From Virgibacillus chiguensis (GTDB lineage Bacteria > Bacillota > Bacilli > Bacillales > Amphibacillaceae): a DNA stretch of 64,000 bases. The notes beneath the pieces were generated by a model that worked only from the letters and a program-made list of their open reading frames with translations, was not told the origin of the DNA and ran no database searches. The DNA is taken from positions 23,770 to 87,769 of the forward strand of contig NZ_FQXD01000008.1 in the NCBI RefSeq assembly GCF_900129865.1, in the 5' to 3' direction. The position numbers were made by a program, and so were the translations under genes. Of this stretch, positions 27,796 through 37,695 are shown piece by piece; position 1 is the stretch's first letter, and each line of letters starts with the position of its first letter.

Positions 27796-29543
27796 AAGCA
27801 TGGATTATTCCATATGTAAAAATGCATTACAAAGGGCTAGCAGCCAGTATTATTATTAGTTTATTAGCTCTAGCCTGTGGTGCAGCGCTTATGTTTACAT
27901 CTGGATACTTAATTTCCAAATCCGCCTTAAGACCTGAAAATATTTTAATGGTCTATATTCCTGTTGTTTCAGTGCGAGCCTTTGGTATTTTTCGAGCGGT
28001 ATTTCACTATCTTTCTCGATTAACGAGCCATGATACGATTCTGCGCGTACTAGCAAATATGCGTAGCAGATTGTATCAAACGTTAGAGCCACAAGCAGCT
28101 TTTATTCGTTCTCGTTTCCAAACTGGTAGGATACTAGGCGTATTATCAGATGATATCGACCATTTGCAAGATTTATTTATTCGTACGATTTTACCGAGTA
28201 TCACTGCGCTTGGTATGTACGGCATCGCTATTGCTTGTCTAGGCTGGTTTGATATGGTGTTTGCTTCACTTATGGCAATATATCTCTTTTTTATCGTTGT
28301 GTTCATTCCGTTGTTTTCTTTGTGGACTAGTCGAAAACGTACAGCTTTAATAAAACAGGGGCGCTATGATCAATATCATATATTAACAGATGGATTACTT
28401 GGTATTAAAGATTGGATGATTGCTGGAAAACCAGATGAATTTACGAAGCATGATACAAAAAAAGATCAAGCTGTTGCCATTGTTGAGCGACGCGTTAAAA
28501 GTGAGCAACGAATTCGCGACTTATTTCTTCAGCTCATCATTGGTGCGATGGTGATTTCCATGGTGTACTGGTCAAGTTCGATGGTAGCTGAAGGAAATAT
28601 GCACGTGACATTAATTGCTGCTTTCGTTTTAGTTACATTGGCTATTGCAGAAGCTTTTTTGCCCGTATCTGAAGCCTTAGAACAAATTCCAGAATACACA
28701 GAATCGCTAACAAGATTAGAAACGCTCGAAGAAACAGATCAAGAAAAGGATACTACTGAGTCAAACATATCTTTACCAGAAACATCTAACTCTGTTGATA
28801 TTCAGCTTGATCATGTTGCCTTTCAATATCCGGGCTTTGCCAAACAAATTTTAAAAGATGTTTCCATTTCGATACCTCAAGGAAAGAAATTAGCTTTGTT
28901 GGGAAAAAGTGGTGCTGGAAAATCAAGTATCATCCAACTAATTTGTGGTTCTTATGCACCAACAAAAGGAAATGTTACACTTAACGGCATCGATGCAACA
29001 GCTTACGGCGATTCTCTATTTGAAATCGTATCGATTTTAAATCAACGACCTCATTTATTTAACACGACGATTGCTAATAACCTACGACTCGGCAACCAAA
29101 AAGCAACGGATCAAGAGATTGTAGAAGCGGCTAAAAAGGTGCAGCTCCATGATTATATTATGAGCCTGCCAAAAGGTTATAACACGATGATGGAAGAATC
29201 AGGACAAATCTTTAGTGGCGGTCAACAACAACGAGTAGCATTAGCAAGAATATTATTAAAAGGCTCTCCTGTCGTTATTCTCGATGAGCCGACAGTCGGC
29301 TTAGATTCAAAAACAGAAGCTGACTTGTTACAAACCATTTTTTTAACGCTTGATGATAAAACCGTTATTTGGATTACACATCATTTAGCTGGTATGCAGC
29401 GTATGGATGAAGTTGTCTTTTTAGAAAACGGCTATATTCAAATGCAAGGTTCGCACCAAAAACTACTAAGCACTTCACAGCGATATCAAAATTTATACTA
29501 TTTAGACGTCCCACCATCAATTCGTAAAATGGTGCAAGTTTAG
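27792..29543 (+). CDS. cydD: Thiol reductant ABC exporter, second subunit (CydD in Bacillus naming)
   Basis: 583 residues with the same layout: membrane domain with PENILMVYIPVVSVRAFGI, the characteristic CydC/D stretch, then ATPase Walker A GKSGAGKSS, signature FSGGQQQR and Walker B VVILDEPTVGLD. It starts at an ATGA overlap with the upstream subunit (GGAGGGAGTACA before it), so the two are translated at matched levels. It ends the cyd operon, and a terminator follows 9 bases later. Confidence 0.92.
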   Translation: MKAWIIPYVKMHYKGLAASIIISLLALACGAALMFTSGYLISKSALRPENILMVYIPVVSVRAFGIFRAVFHYLSRLTSHDTILRVLANMRSRLYQTLEPQAAFIRSRFQTGRILGVLSDDIDHLQDLFIRTILPSITALGMYGIAIACLGWFDMVFASLMAIYLFFIVVFIPLFSLWTSRKRTALIKQGRYDQYHILTDGLLGIKDWMIAGKPDEFTKHDTKKDQAVAIVERRVKSEQRIRDLFLQLIIGAMVISMVYWSSSMVAEGNMHVTLIAAFVLVTLAIAEAFLPVSEALEQIPEYTESLTRLETLEETDQEKDTTESNISLPETSNSVDIQLDHVAFQYPGFAKQILKDVSISIPQGKKLALLGKSGAGKSSIIQLICGSYAPTKGNVTLNGIDATAYGDSLFEIVSILNQRPHLFNTTIANNLRLGNQKATDQEIVEAAKKVQLHDYIMSLPKGYNTMMEESGQIFSGGQQQRVALARILLKGSPVVILDEPTVGLDSKTEADLLQTIFLTLDDKTVIWITHHLAGMQRMDEVVFLENGYIQMQGSHQKLLSTSQRYQNLYYLDVPPSIRKMVQV

Positions 29544-29551
29544 TTTTAAAA

Positions 29552-29586
29552 GTTTCAGTTGTCAACAGCAACTGAGGCTTTTTTAG
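29552..29586 (+). terminator. Terminator of the cyd operon
   Basis: TCAGTTG (29555-29561) and CAACTGA (29569-29575) form a short stem followed by GGCTTTTTTAG. It begins about 10 bases after the last cyd stop codon. Confidence 0.75.
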
Positions 29587-29617
29587 TTTACATTATTAAA
29601 GCTCTCATTGCTTAAGC

Positions 29618-29831
29618 ATTGATCAATATCCAAATTACGTAGATCGGGACTATGAAAATGCGCTAATACGCTTTGAAAAGTGCTTACAGCTAGGAGAAGT
29701 TCATACTGAATATCTCATTTTAAAAAGGTCTTGGAAGTTTTCACGCATATGCATTTAAAAAGAAATAGCTTGCCAAATTACTAGAAAGTGGTGAGCATAA
29801 TGGGACTGAAATTGCCCTACTTGTCAAATAA
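29618..29831 (+). pseudogene. Degraded C-terminal fragment of an unidentified, possibly TPR-like protein
   Basis: One frame reads DQYPNYVDRDYENALIRFEK, then CLQLGEVHTEYLI, a tetratricopeptide-like helix pair. A shift of frame then gives GLGSFHAYAFKK, an in-frame stop, and LAKLLESGEHNGTEIALLVK before a final stop. No upstream part or start exists, so this is the decayed tail of a gene, perhaps displaced by the cyd operon terminator. The convergent glycosyltransferase also has TPRs, but a link is not shown. Confidence 0.5.
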
Positions 29832-29833
29832 AA

Positions 29834-29870
29834 GCTGTCTCATTATTACAGAGACAGCCAACGTTTTGTT
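29834..29870 (+). terminator. Terminator after the TPR remnant
   Basis: GCTGTCTC (29834-29841) pairs with GAGACAGC (29851-29858), followed by CAACGTTTTGTTT. It probably belonged to the gene that decayed. Confidence 0.65.
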
Positions 29871-29940
29871 TACTAGTGACGTCACAACCTTGAGAAACCG
29901 TTCCGTTAAAGCTTTCATTATAATTTTATACAGAAAACCG

Positions 29941-31029
29941 CTATTTGTTAGCAAAATAAGCTGCAAATACCTGTTCATTATATGCTACTTGCGGATCATC
30001 TGGACGATACATCTTTGCTTTCTTATTATGCTCCCATGCCAATTCTTTTTCACCAATTCCCCAGTTACAAACACATAATTGTAAGTGAGGATACCAAGTT
30101 GAATATACTTTTTCTTGAAAACCCATACTATTTTCTAAATCCACTTGAATAGCTAGCTGATACCAAATAATTGCTTTTTTAAACAATTTTTTTTCCTTGT
30201 ATAAATCTCCTAACCGACAAGAAACTTCTGGACGAGGGACATCGTATTTAATAGATTGAACGAGAGCATCTATTTCTTTGTCTAAATCACCCAAGGCTCT
30301 ATAGCAAGCGGCCATATTTATGCAAGCGCGAATTTCATCTTCTACCCAACCTTTTTTAGTGTTTAGAAATTCCTGGTAATATTTTATAGCTTTCTCATAG
30401 TACTGATGATCTTTAAGTTCATTTCCATAATAAAATAAATCTCTTGGGGTAAATTTTTCCCCTTGCTCTACTCTTTTTTCATAGATTTTTAAATTACGAT
30501 CACTAGTATTACTATCATTGGATTTCGTTGATTTCCTATGCGTAATAGCGATATCTGCAGGCAATATATGACCATATACTTCTAAATATTCATGTACAGG
30601 TCCAATCCATTTAAAATTACGCTCTCGCTTAACAAGCCTATTTCTTCGGAAGCTGAATGTAGGATTTCCATACTCATCAAAGGCTATATGATAGATCATA
30701 GAAACAGCATCAACGGAAAAATCTAATTTCTTTTTTAACGCTTTCAATTTATTTTGGTCTTCTTCCAGTAGCACATCATCTGCATCCAGCCATAGAATGT
30801 AATCTGAAGTAGCTTGGCGGAAAGAAAAATTTCGTGCAGCAGAAAAATTATCGATCCACTCAAAATCGAGAACTTTATCCGTAAATTTTTTTGCAATATC
30901 CTTTGTTTGATCTGTTGAGCCAGTATCTACAATAATCATTTCATCACAGATATCCTCCACACTCGATAAACACTGCTCCAGCACCTCTTCCTCATTTTTT
31001 ACAATCATACATAAACTTATTGTAATCAT
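29941..31029 (-). CDS. Family 2 glycosyltransferase with C-terminal TPRs
   Basis: 362 residues. GT2 (GT-A fold) domain at 1-190 with LCMIVKNEEEVLEQCLSSVE, IIVDTGSTDQT and the metal-binding LWLDADD; a WIGPVHEYLE motif follows. About residues 195-345 form tetratricopeptide repeats (DLFYYGNELKDHQYYEKAIK, ACYRALGD, CRLGDLYKEKKLFKKAIIWY). This arrangement is shared by SunS-like peptide S-glycosyltransferases and by surface-polymer enzymes. No peptide precursor or polysaccharide gene is adjacent, so the acceptor is unknown. GGTGG precedes the ATG. Confidence 0.82.
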   Translation of the reverse strand: MITISLCMIVKNEEEVLEQCLSSVEDICDEMIIVDTGSTDQTKDIAKKFTDKVLDFEWIDNFSAARNFSFRQATSDYILWLDADDVLLEEDQNKLKALKKKLDFSVDAVSMIYHIAFDEYGNPTFSFRRNRLVKRERNFKWIGPVHEYLEVYGHILPADIAITHRKSTKSNDSNTSDRNLKIYEKRVEQGEKFTPRDLFYYGNELKDHQYYEKAIKYYQEFLNTKKGWVEDEIRACINMAACYRALGDLDKEIDALVQSIKYDVPRPEVSCRLGDLYKEKKLFKKAIIWYQLAIQVDLENSMGFQEKVYSTWYPHLQLCVCNWGIGEKELAWEHNKKAKMYRPDDPQVAYNEQVFAAYFANK

Positions 31030-31287
31030 AACGATACACCACCAAAATTATTGTTATTTTACTATATGTAACCATTCTTCCTTTGGAAACATTTTTTTGT
31101 AAAATTAGGTTATACCTTTTCAGTCTAGGAGTGAGATTATATAACGGGTTTTGGTGTGGAATCAAATAGTGGATTTCTTCATTTTTTATATTGCTTTATA
31201 ATCAGAATAAAATTACATACTTTGAAGCGTCAAGAACTATCCTTCAATGAAGTTGATTATAAAACAGACGTTCCATCAAGCACTGCT

Positions 31288-31980
31288 TTATTTTAAACAG
31301 CAGAACACTTTTTCCACTGCTTGTGCTGAAATCATTTTCGCAAATGACTGTCTTTCACAAACTGCTTTACCAAAATGATATTGCTCTGCTTTTGTTGTCT
31401 GTTTGACTTCAGCAATATTATCTGAAGTAAGACCTGCAACCAGGCATAATATTAGGTCCTCCTGTTTCAAGAGAATATTGAACTAAATGAGCAAGTTGTT
31501 CTTTTCCTGCTTCACAATTTTACTTGCCAACAGATGTTAGAATACGTTTTACATTATCTTTATACTTTACTAGCGTTTTGTATGCTGCCTGCATATCCTT
31601 CACTTCATTAAAAGCACGATAAAACGTAATATCTAATCCCGGAAAGCGTTCAATGAGATTATGAAGCATTTGTTCGTTAAATTGTATGCTCCTCATTTAG
31701 TGCGCCAAATACAACCCGATTACATTGCAAGCTCTACAGTGCCTTTAAATCTTCACAAATAACTGAAAATTCCTCTTCTTGATAATAGAAATCATGACTA
31801 TGTGGTCGTATCATAACTTGAACAGGTATATGCACGCTTCGTAAGACTGTCTTTATCATCCCAAAGTTTGGTGTCAAACCCCCCTCCTGTATCGCCGAAA
31901 CAAGCTCTAATCGATCTGCTTAATAGCTTTTCGGCTTGCAATGTATCGTGTTTTTGCTGTACAATCAGTTCCAATTGCAA
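31288..31980 (-). pseudogene. cutC: cutC pseudogene (copper homeostasis protein family)
   Basis: Starting at TTG 31980, five bases after the aminopeptidase stop, the frame begins LELIVQQKHDTLQAEK as CutC does, but within 60 codons shifts and stops. The other frames continue the family: HDFYYQEEEFSVICEDLKAL, then a stop, CNRVVFGALNEEHT, LIERFPGLDITFYRAFNEVK, KRILTSVGK, then a stop, and a shifted TSDNIAEVKQTTKAEQYHFG near the end. At least three frameshifts and several in-frame stops are needed to read it. CutC is a TIM-barrel protein once linked to copper handling. Clearly not functional. Confidence 0.85.
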
Positions 31981-31984
31981 TTCG

Positions 31985-33367
31985 TTACTCCAACTCCTTT
32001 TCTATCAATTTGGTTAATAATCGGACCCCAAAACCAGTAGCCCCTTCGACATGATAGCCATACACCTTCCAAGGTAGCACCGTATTTGCCATATCAATAT
32101 GTACCCATTTCATATGTCGCTTTATAAATTGTTGCAAAAAAATGGCTGCCGTAATCGAACCACCATATTTAGAAGCACTCCTATTATTTAAGTCTGCATA
32201 ATCACTGTGCAAATATGCTTTATAATCTTCAATTAATGGCATAGGCCATACATGATCCCCAGTTTCTTCGCCAATTTCTTTATATGTCCACAAATCCTTC
32301 TCGTTATTAGTAAAAACACCAGCTGTTTTTAACCCTAAGGCTTGACCAATAGAGCCTGTGAGTGTAGCAATATCAATAATAGTTTCCGCTCCTACGTCTT
32401 GAGCGTATAAAATACCATCGGCTAAAATTAGTCTACCTTCTGCATCCGTGTTACCTACTTCCACATGCATTCCATTTGCATAAGAAATTACATCTGCCGG
32501 CAAGTATGCATTTTTCCCTACTACATTTTCTACTAATGGAATAACTGCGGTAACGTATACAGAGCTATTCAGATCAGATAAAAGCTTCATCGCACCTACG
32601 ACAGCCGCTGATCCCCCCATATCCATTTTCATTTCCCAAAGTCCAGTCCCTGTTTTTACATTAACACCTCCTGCATCAAAGGTCACTCCTTTACCGACAA
32701 GCGCTACATGCTTTCCTACTGTATTTTTTAATGTAAGAACGACCATTTTAGGAGGATGAACACTTCCCTTTCCGACCGTTTTAACAGCTTCTAAACCATG
32801 TTTCGTAAGATCAGCTGTATCCAAAATAGCCACATCTACATCTGTATCTCTAAAAATTTCTACTATTTTGCTTGCATAAGCTTCTGGCGTCAGTTTACTA
32901 GGAGGCTCATTACATAAGTCTCTAGCTAAACATACAGCATCACTTTTCGTTTTCGCCAATGCAACATATGGGCTATAAGATGAATAATTAAATTCTAGCA
33001 CATAGTCCATCTCTAAACGATTACGCTTATAGTACTGAAACCGATAACCAGCCAAATACCAACCTTCCATAAAAGCGGTAACATAATTTGCAACATTGCT
33101 TCCCTCCATTACATGTTCCAATCCTTTGAACAAGCCGTTAAAATTGATAGTAACTGTTTGAGACAAAAATTCTTTGTCCACCTTCTTTCGTAATTCTCCA
33201 CCAAGATGTCGGATATCTTCCATATTTTTATTTCCTGAACGGATACAAACCAATAAATAGATCGTTGTTTCCGTATAAAATAATTTCATCTCCCCAAAAG
33301 ATGCTTTTTTAACAAATGAATGACTTAAAAGCGGACTAGGCTCTAAAGGACAAACATGAATTTCCAT
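31985..33367 (-). CDS. M17 leucyl aminopeptidase
   Basis: 460 residues, a cytosolic hexameric metallo-aminopeptidase removing N-terminal residues from peptides. The M17 signature NTDAEGRLILADGILY is intact, and KGVTFDAGGVNVKTGTGL with KMDMGGSAAV supplies the other metal ligands and catalytic Lys. The N-terminal regulatory domain is short, making it somewhat smaller than PepA (about 500). GGGAGG lies upstream of the ATG. It was probably co-transcribed with the now broken cutC downstream. Confidence 0.9.
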   Translation of the reverse strand: MEIHVCPLEPSPLLSHSFVKKASFGEMKLFYTETTIYLLVCIRSGNKNMEDIRHLGGELRKKVDKEFLSQTVTINFNGLFKGLEHVMEGSNVANYVTAFMEGWYLAGYRFQYYKRNRLEMDYVLEFNYSSYSPYVALAKTKSDAVCLARDLCNEPPSKLTPEAYASKIVEIFRDTDVDVAILDTADLTKHGLEAVKTVGKGSVHPPKMVVLTLKNTVGKHVALVGKGVTFDAGGVNVKTGTGLWEMKMDMGGSAAVVGAMKLLSDLNSSVYVTAVIPLVENVVGKNAYLPADVISYANGMHVEVGNTDAEGRLILADGILYAQDVGAETIIDIATLTGSIGQALGLKTAGVFTNNEKDLWTYKEIGEETGDHVWPMPLIEDYKAYLHSDYADLNNRSASKYGGSITAAIFLQQFIKRHMKWVHIDMANTVLPWKVYGYHVEGATGFGVRLLTKLIEKELE

Positions 33368-33396
33368 TTTCTAACCTCCCAGTACAAGTAGAAATT

Positions 33397-33470
33397 ATTA
33401 AAAAAACTTGGCTTATTACCGAATTTTTATGGCAATTGCTTTAGGTTTACTTATACTTAGAATATAGAAT
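33397..33470. repeat. Dispersed hairpin repeat, copy 4
   Basis: TTAAAAAAACTTGGCTTATT, then ACCGAATTTTTATGGCAATT and TTTACTTATACTTAGAATAT follow the family order with many changes. Located upstream of the aminopeptidase gene. Confidence 0.5.
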
Positions 33471-33488
33471 TTTACTCCCTCATAGTAC

Positions 33489-33540
33489 AAAAAAAGACGA
33501 CCCAGTAGCGTCATGCACATAAGCCATCTTTTATTTTCCT
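33489..33540 (-). terminator. Terminator of the sucrose operon
   Basis: On the minus strand AAAAGATGG... and GACG-loop-CGTC are followed by TCTTTTTTT, about 25 bases after the fructokinase stop. The stem is GACG/CGTC extended by AAAGA/TCTTT with mismatches. Confidence 0.55.
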
Positions 33541-33564
33541 ATATTTCTTAATAGTTCTTAACAT

Positions 33565-34425
33565 CTATCTCTTATTTTTCACTGCTAGAGCAATAGCACC
33601 TTTAACTGCTTGTTCATCATCAAGTTTCGGTGGAACAATTAATTCATCTACATCGTTCACTTCCAAATAGTCGTTTAACAACTTCATAAACTGCTCGCGA
33701 ACCATTGCATAAAGCCTTTCCTGTTTCATTACTCCGCCACCAATAACCATTTTCTCTGGGGAGAGAATAACATAGATATTCATTAGCCCTTGCGCTAAAT
33801 AATACGCTTCTATCTCCCATACCTCATCAAGATGTGTGAGTAAATTTGCTTTTCTACCATATCGTTTTTCAATCGCCGTCCCAGAAGCAAGCCCTTCGAA
33901 GCATGACCTATGACTCGGACAACTTCCTACAAAAGTGTCATTCAGGTGTTGCTTTAGTAACATATGTCCCATTTCTGGATGATTTTTTCCTTGAAACACT
34001 TTCCCTTCCCCAACAAACCCTGCTCCAATTCCAGTTCCTACCGTCATGTATAAACAGCTCTCCGCATGCTTACCAGCACCGTAGTAATACTCACCCAGAC
34101 AAGCTGTATTCACATCCGTATCCAAATATACAGGAATATTGTATTCGCTTTGCAATTTTTCAAGAAGCGGATAGTAACGCCATTTTGTTTTCGGGGTATT
34201 TAAAATGGAGCCATATGTTTTGCTGTTCTTATTCAAATCAACAGGCCCAAACGTACCTACACCCAACGCCTCCATCTTAAATGAAGAAAAGAACTGTTTT
34301 GCTGAAGCTAGTGTATCCTCTGGAGAAACAGTTGGAAAGCTCGTCTTTTGAAGAATGTTTCCATTTTCATCGCCAACCGCACAAACGAATTTTGTACCAC
34401 CTGCTTCCATTGCTCCAATTAACAT
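33565..34425 (-). CDS. scrK: Fructokinase (ROK family)
   Basis: 286 residues. It phosphorylates fructose released from sucrose 6-phosphate. The N-terminus GAMEAGGTKFVCAVG is the ROK ATP loop; the zinc site is GHMLLKQH...CPSHRSCFEGLASG (His-Cys-x-x-x-x-Cys type, as in ScrK/GmuE). TVGTGIGAGFV is also intact. The ATG chosen has AGGAGG 9 bases upstream; another ATG six bases earlier is too close. Last gene of the scrA-scrB-scrK operon, 66 bp after scrB. Confidence 0.9.
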   Translation of the reverse strand: MLIGAMEAGGTKFVCAVGDENGNILQKTSFPTVSPEDTLASAKQFFSSFKMEALGVGTFGPVDLNKNSKTYGSILNTPKTKWRYYPLLEKLQSEYNIPVYLDTDVNTACLGEYYYGAGKHAESCLYMTVGTGIGAGFVGEGKVFQGKNHPEMGHMLLKQHLNDTFVGSCPSHRSCFEGLASGTAIEKRYGRKANLLTHLDEVWEIEAYYLAQGLMNIYVILSPEKMVIGGGVMKQERLYAMVREQFMKLLNDYLEVNDVDELIVPPKLDDEQAVKGAIALAVKNKR

Positions 34426-34491
34426 AAACATCTACCTCCTATAAGCGGGGAAAAGCAACATTTTTTTCTTAATTTTATCTCCATTTCATGT

Positions 34492-35943
34492 CTAAATATC
34501 CATAACTCGACGTACATCCCATTTTTTCACATCAAGCTTTATTTCACCGTCCGCTGTAAACAGAACACTCTCTTCGTTCTTATCGTCAAATACTCGAGAA
34601 GTAAACACTTCCTCTCCTTGATTTAGAAAAATTTCTATAGAGGACGTATCTTTTAAAATAAGTATGTCGCTGAGAGTATCTAATTTGCAGTGTCTGCTTT
34701 CCATAGTCTGATAACTTGTAAAGCTTTTTCGTTTAAAAGTAAAAACTTTTAATAACGAATCATATATAATTTGAGACCCAGCTATTTGTATATTTAAACA
34801 GGATTGCTTCATATCTTCCACAGTTAAATATACAGCAAATGCCTTGTCAACGCATAATGATAACAATTGTTGCGCATTTAATACAACTTCATTAAAACGA
34901 ACTTCGTTTTCCAGTAACTGCTGAAACTCTTCCACAGGATATTGTAGCAATGTTCCGTCTTTCCAATCCAATTGACGCGGAACAGTCAAAGCGTGTACCC
35001 ATCCATAATTTGCTGTAGGAAGCTGGGAGGAACCTTCCTCGGCATTTCCCATCCACCCAATCAATATCCTCCTCCCCTCCTGATCTTGCATCGTCTGAGG
35101 GGCATAAAAATCAAAACCTCGATCCAATTCCACAAAAGCATCATGCTCAAAAGACATTGTTTTTTTCTCTATCTCCCCAGCAAAGTACCCAGATTGATAA
35201 ATATTTTGATATTGAAAGCCTTGTGCAGGTATTCCTTGTGGGCAAACGAGCAGAATATCTTTATTTCCTAATTGAAACAGATCAGGGCATTCCCACATAT
35301 AACCGAAGTGATCTAACCCTTGATGTCCGTTTCCAGTTAACGTTCCTGCAAATGTCCAATTCCATAAATCAGCAGAACGATATAACACAACCTCTCCATT
35401 TTTCGCCTCTGTTTGTGCACCAAGCACCATCCACCATGCTTCATTCATATAGAATACTTTTGGATCACGAAAATGAGCAGTGTAACCGTCTGGAACTTGA
35501 ATAATTGGTCCCTTTTTTTCAAAATGGATTCCATCATTCGATATTGCCAAACACTGATAAGATTGCCGATTTCCTTCATTATCCCTCACATTCCCCGTAT
35601 AAAAAACGTACAGTTGATTCTGGTATACAACAGCACTTCCAGAATAACATCCATTTTGGTCATACCATTGATCAGGTAGTAAAGCAACAGGTACTTCTTG
35701 CCAATGAATAAGGTCTTTAGATATAGAATGCCCCCAACATTTCACACCATGCTCAACAGCAAAAGGATTCCACTGATAAAAAATATGATATTTTCCTTTA
35801 AAAAAGACAAAACCGTTTGGATCATTTAATAGTCCTACTGAAGGCATTAAATGGTAATGCAAACGATAGGGATCTCTTGCTATTAAAGGTTGGTTTTTCT
35901 CCATTTGTTTACATACCATATCTTTTGTTACGTTATTATTCAT
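34492..35943 (-). CDS. scrB: Sucrose-6-phosphate hydrolase (GH32)
   Basis: 483 residues. It splits sucrose 6-phosphate to glucose 6-phosphate and fructose in the cytosol. GH32 catalytic motifs are all visible: LLNDPNGFVFF (nucleophile Asp), FRDPKVF and MWECPDLF (acid/base Glu). A C-terminal beta-sandwich domain ends the protein. No signal peptide, as expected for the phosphorylated substrate. GGAG lies 8 bases before the ATG. Called sacA in B. subtilis. Confidence 0.93.
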   Translation of the reverse strand: MNNNVTKDMVCKQMEKNQPLIARDPYRLHYHLMPSVGLLNDPNGFVFFKGKYHIFYQWNPFAVEHGVKCWGHSISKDLIHWQEVPVALLPDQWYDQNGCYSGSAVVYQNQLYVFYTGNVRDNEGNRQSYQCLAISNDGIHFEKKGPIIQVPDGYTAHFRDPKVFYMNEAWWMVLGAQTEAKNGEVVLYRSADLWNWTFAGTLTGNGHQGLDHFGYMWECPDLFQLGNKDILLVCPQGIPAQGFQYQNIYQSGYFAGEIEKKTMSFEHDAFVELDRGFDFYAPQTMQDQEGRRILIGWMGNAEEGSSQLPTANYGWVHALTVPRQLDWKDGTLLQYPVEEFQQLLENEVRFNEVVLNAQQLLSLCVDKAFAVYLTVEDMKQSCLNIQIAGSQIIYDSLLKVFTFKRKSFTSYQTMESRHCKLDTLSDILILKDTSSIEIFLNQGEEVFTSRVFDDKNEESVLFTADGEIKLDVKKWDVRRVMDI

Positions 35944-36051
35944 ATCCTAAACTCCTAAACTTATATATGATACAATGAAACTTCAATCTATAAGTCCTCC
36001 CCTTCAAAATTAGAGTAAAACAGGAATCACTTATTTTGATTTTGATAGCCT

Positions 36052-37449
36052 TTATCCATTGTCTTTCAATTGCTTATCGGAAAATCCAAATAACCAAGTT
36101 AGCGCAAATGCTACTCCAACTGCAATGATATTCACAAGTAAATAGGAAAGAATTTGCCCATCCAAATACAATAATGTACCTGGAATTACGGTAATAGCCA
36201 TTCCAGTCCCTTTTAATTCTAACAACATAGCGGAAAAACCTCCTACGCCACCACCAATTAACCCCATAATAAATGGTTTTACATAGCGTAAATTCACCCC
36301 AAATATAGCTGGTTCCGTTATACCTAAGAAAGCAGATAATGAAGATGGAAAAGCTAAAGCTTTCAATTTCTTTGATTTTGTTTTTAAACCAACAGCAAGA
36401 GCTGCACCACCCTGGGCAGCAATAGAAGCGGTAATAATAGCATTAAATGGATTACTTCCTACATCCTCTAACAGTTTTATTTCTAAAAGATTAAAAATAT
36501 GGTGAACACCAGTAATGACAATAATTTGGTGCAAAAAACCGATAAGCAAACCAGCTAACCCAAATGGTAAATTTAAAACAGCAAGTGTACCATCTAAAAT
36601 ATAATTTTCTACCACATGGAAAATGGGTCCAATGATAAACAGAGCTGCACCTATCATTATAAGTAATGTTAAAAACGGCGTTATAATTAAATCCAATGCT
36701 TCCGGCACACGCTTACGAATTGCACGCTCCAATTTAGCTCCAATAATTCCAGCAATAAACGCTGGAAGTACCGATCCTTGATAACCTACTACAGGTATAA
36801 AGCCAAAAAACAGTAATGGTTCAGCACCTTCTGCAACTCCCCAAGCACTTGGTAACGAGGGGCTAACAAGCATTAATCCAAGTACAATTCCTATAATCGG
36901 TGTACCACCAAATACACGAAACGTGGACCAAGCAACGAGTGCTGGTAAAAAAATAAAAGCCGTGTCCGTTAATATTTGCGTAAACAAGATAAAATTATTA
37001 GGAATATCGGCTGGAACGAGTCCGAATAAAGCTAAAATTTTCTCCTGCATAAGTAACCCACGTAGCCCCATAAATAGACCTGTTGCTACAAGTACTGGAA
37101 TAATGGGTACAAACACGTCTCCTAATGTACGAATTGCACGTTGTAACTTATTTCCGCTCTGACTAGCTTTCTTCGTTTGCTCCTGTTTATTAATCGTAGA
37201 AACATGAAGCTTCTCTACTTCTTCATAAATTTGATTTACTGTACCAGTACCGAAAATAATTTGAAACTGTCCAGAATGAAAAAATGCCCCTTTCACTTTT
37301 GCTATGCTTTCCACCTGTTCACGATCAACTTGGTCCTCATCCATCACCAGTAAACGTAACCTAGTTGCACAATGTGCGACTGATGAAATATTCTCTTTCC
37401 CACCAACAGCTTCCAACAGTGCTTCAGCTATTTGTTTGTTATCTAACAT
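36052..37449 (-). CDS. scrA: Sucrose-specific PTS enzyme IIBC
   Basis: 465 residues. EIIB domain at 1-90 with phosphorylated Cys near residue 27 (SVAHCATRLRLLV); EIIC membrane domain from about 110 with the AFLGITEPAIFGVNLRYVKP motif. Imports and phosphorylates sucrose to sucrose 6-phosphate. No EIIA domain, as in SacP of B. subtilis (461 residues), which borrows the glucose EIIA. GGAGGG precedes the ATG. First gene of the operon; its promoter region holds ATCGAT-centred palindromes. Confidence 0.92.
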   Translation of the reverse strand: MLDNKQIAEALLEAVGGKENISSVAHCATRLRLLVMDEDQVDREQVESIAKVKGAFFHSGQFQIIFGTGTVNQIYEEVEKLHVSTINKQEQTKKASQSGNKLQRAIRTLGDVFVPIIPVLVATGLFMGLRGLLMQEKILALFGLVPADIPNNFILFTQILTDTAFIFLPALVAWSTFRVFGGTPIIGIVLGLMLVSPSLPSAWGVAEGAEPLLFFGFIPVVGYQGSVLPAFIAGIIGAKLERAIRKRVPEALDLIITPFLTLLIMIGAALFIIGPIFHVVENYILDGTLAVLNLPFGLAGLLIGFLHQIIVITGVHHIFNLLEIKLLEDVGSNPFNAIITASIAAQGGAALAVGLKTKSKKLKALAFPSSLSAFLGITEPAIFGVNLRYVKPFIMGLIGGGVGGFSAMLLELKGTGMAITVIPGTLLYLDGQILSYLLVNIIAVGVAFALTWLFGFSDKQLKDNG

Positions 37450-37468
37450 TTTTATCCCTCCTAATTTT

Positions 37469-37484
37469 GTGGTATCGATCCCAC
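37469..37484. promoter_or_regulatory. Candidate ScrR operator O1
   Basis: GTGGTATCGATCCCAC is a 16-bp palindrome with one mismatch, centred on ATCGAT, 20-35 bp upstream of scrA. The same centre recurs at 37706-37719 and 37734-37753, as expected for a LacI-family repressor. Confidence 0.6.
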
Positions 37485-37535
37485 ACGGCAGATAAAATAT
37501 TGCAACGCTTCACCTTCTCATAAGTGAAATTTTAA

Positions 37536-37607
37536 ATAGAATAACTTGACCTTTGGATAAATCTTATAGCAGAAGAAAAACGTCCTAGTTTTTCCGCTAT
37601 AACCCTA
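37536..37607. repeat. Dispersed hairpin repeat, copy 5
   Basis: TAGAATAACTTGACCTTTGG, then ATAAATCTTATAGCAGAAG and CTAGTTTTTCCGCTATAACC keep the family order. It sits between the candidate operators in front of scrA. Confidence 0.55.
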
Positions 37608-37695
37608 AAGTTTCTATCATTTCCTATAGCGGAACAAACGAACATCCATTCACTCTCTATTCTTGAAAAGAGGGTTTAAAGATAAAATGTTGCAT

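Noticed and set aside
33846..34280. 144-codon plus-strand frame opposite the fructokinase
   Set aside because: Shadow of an intact ROK kinase with all motifs.
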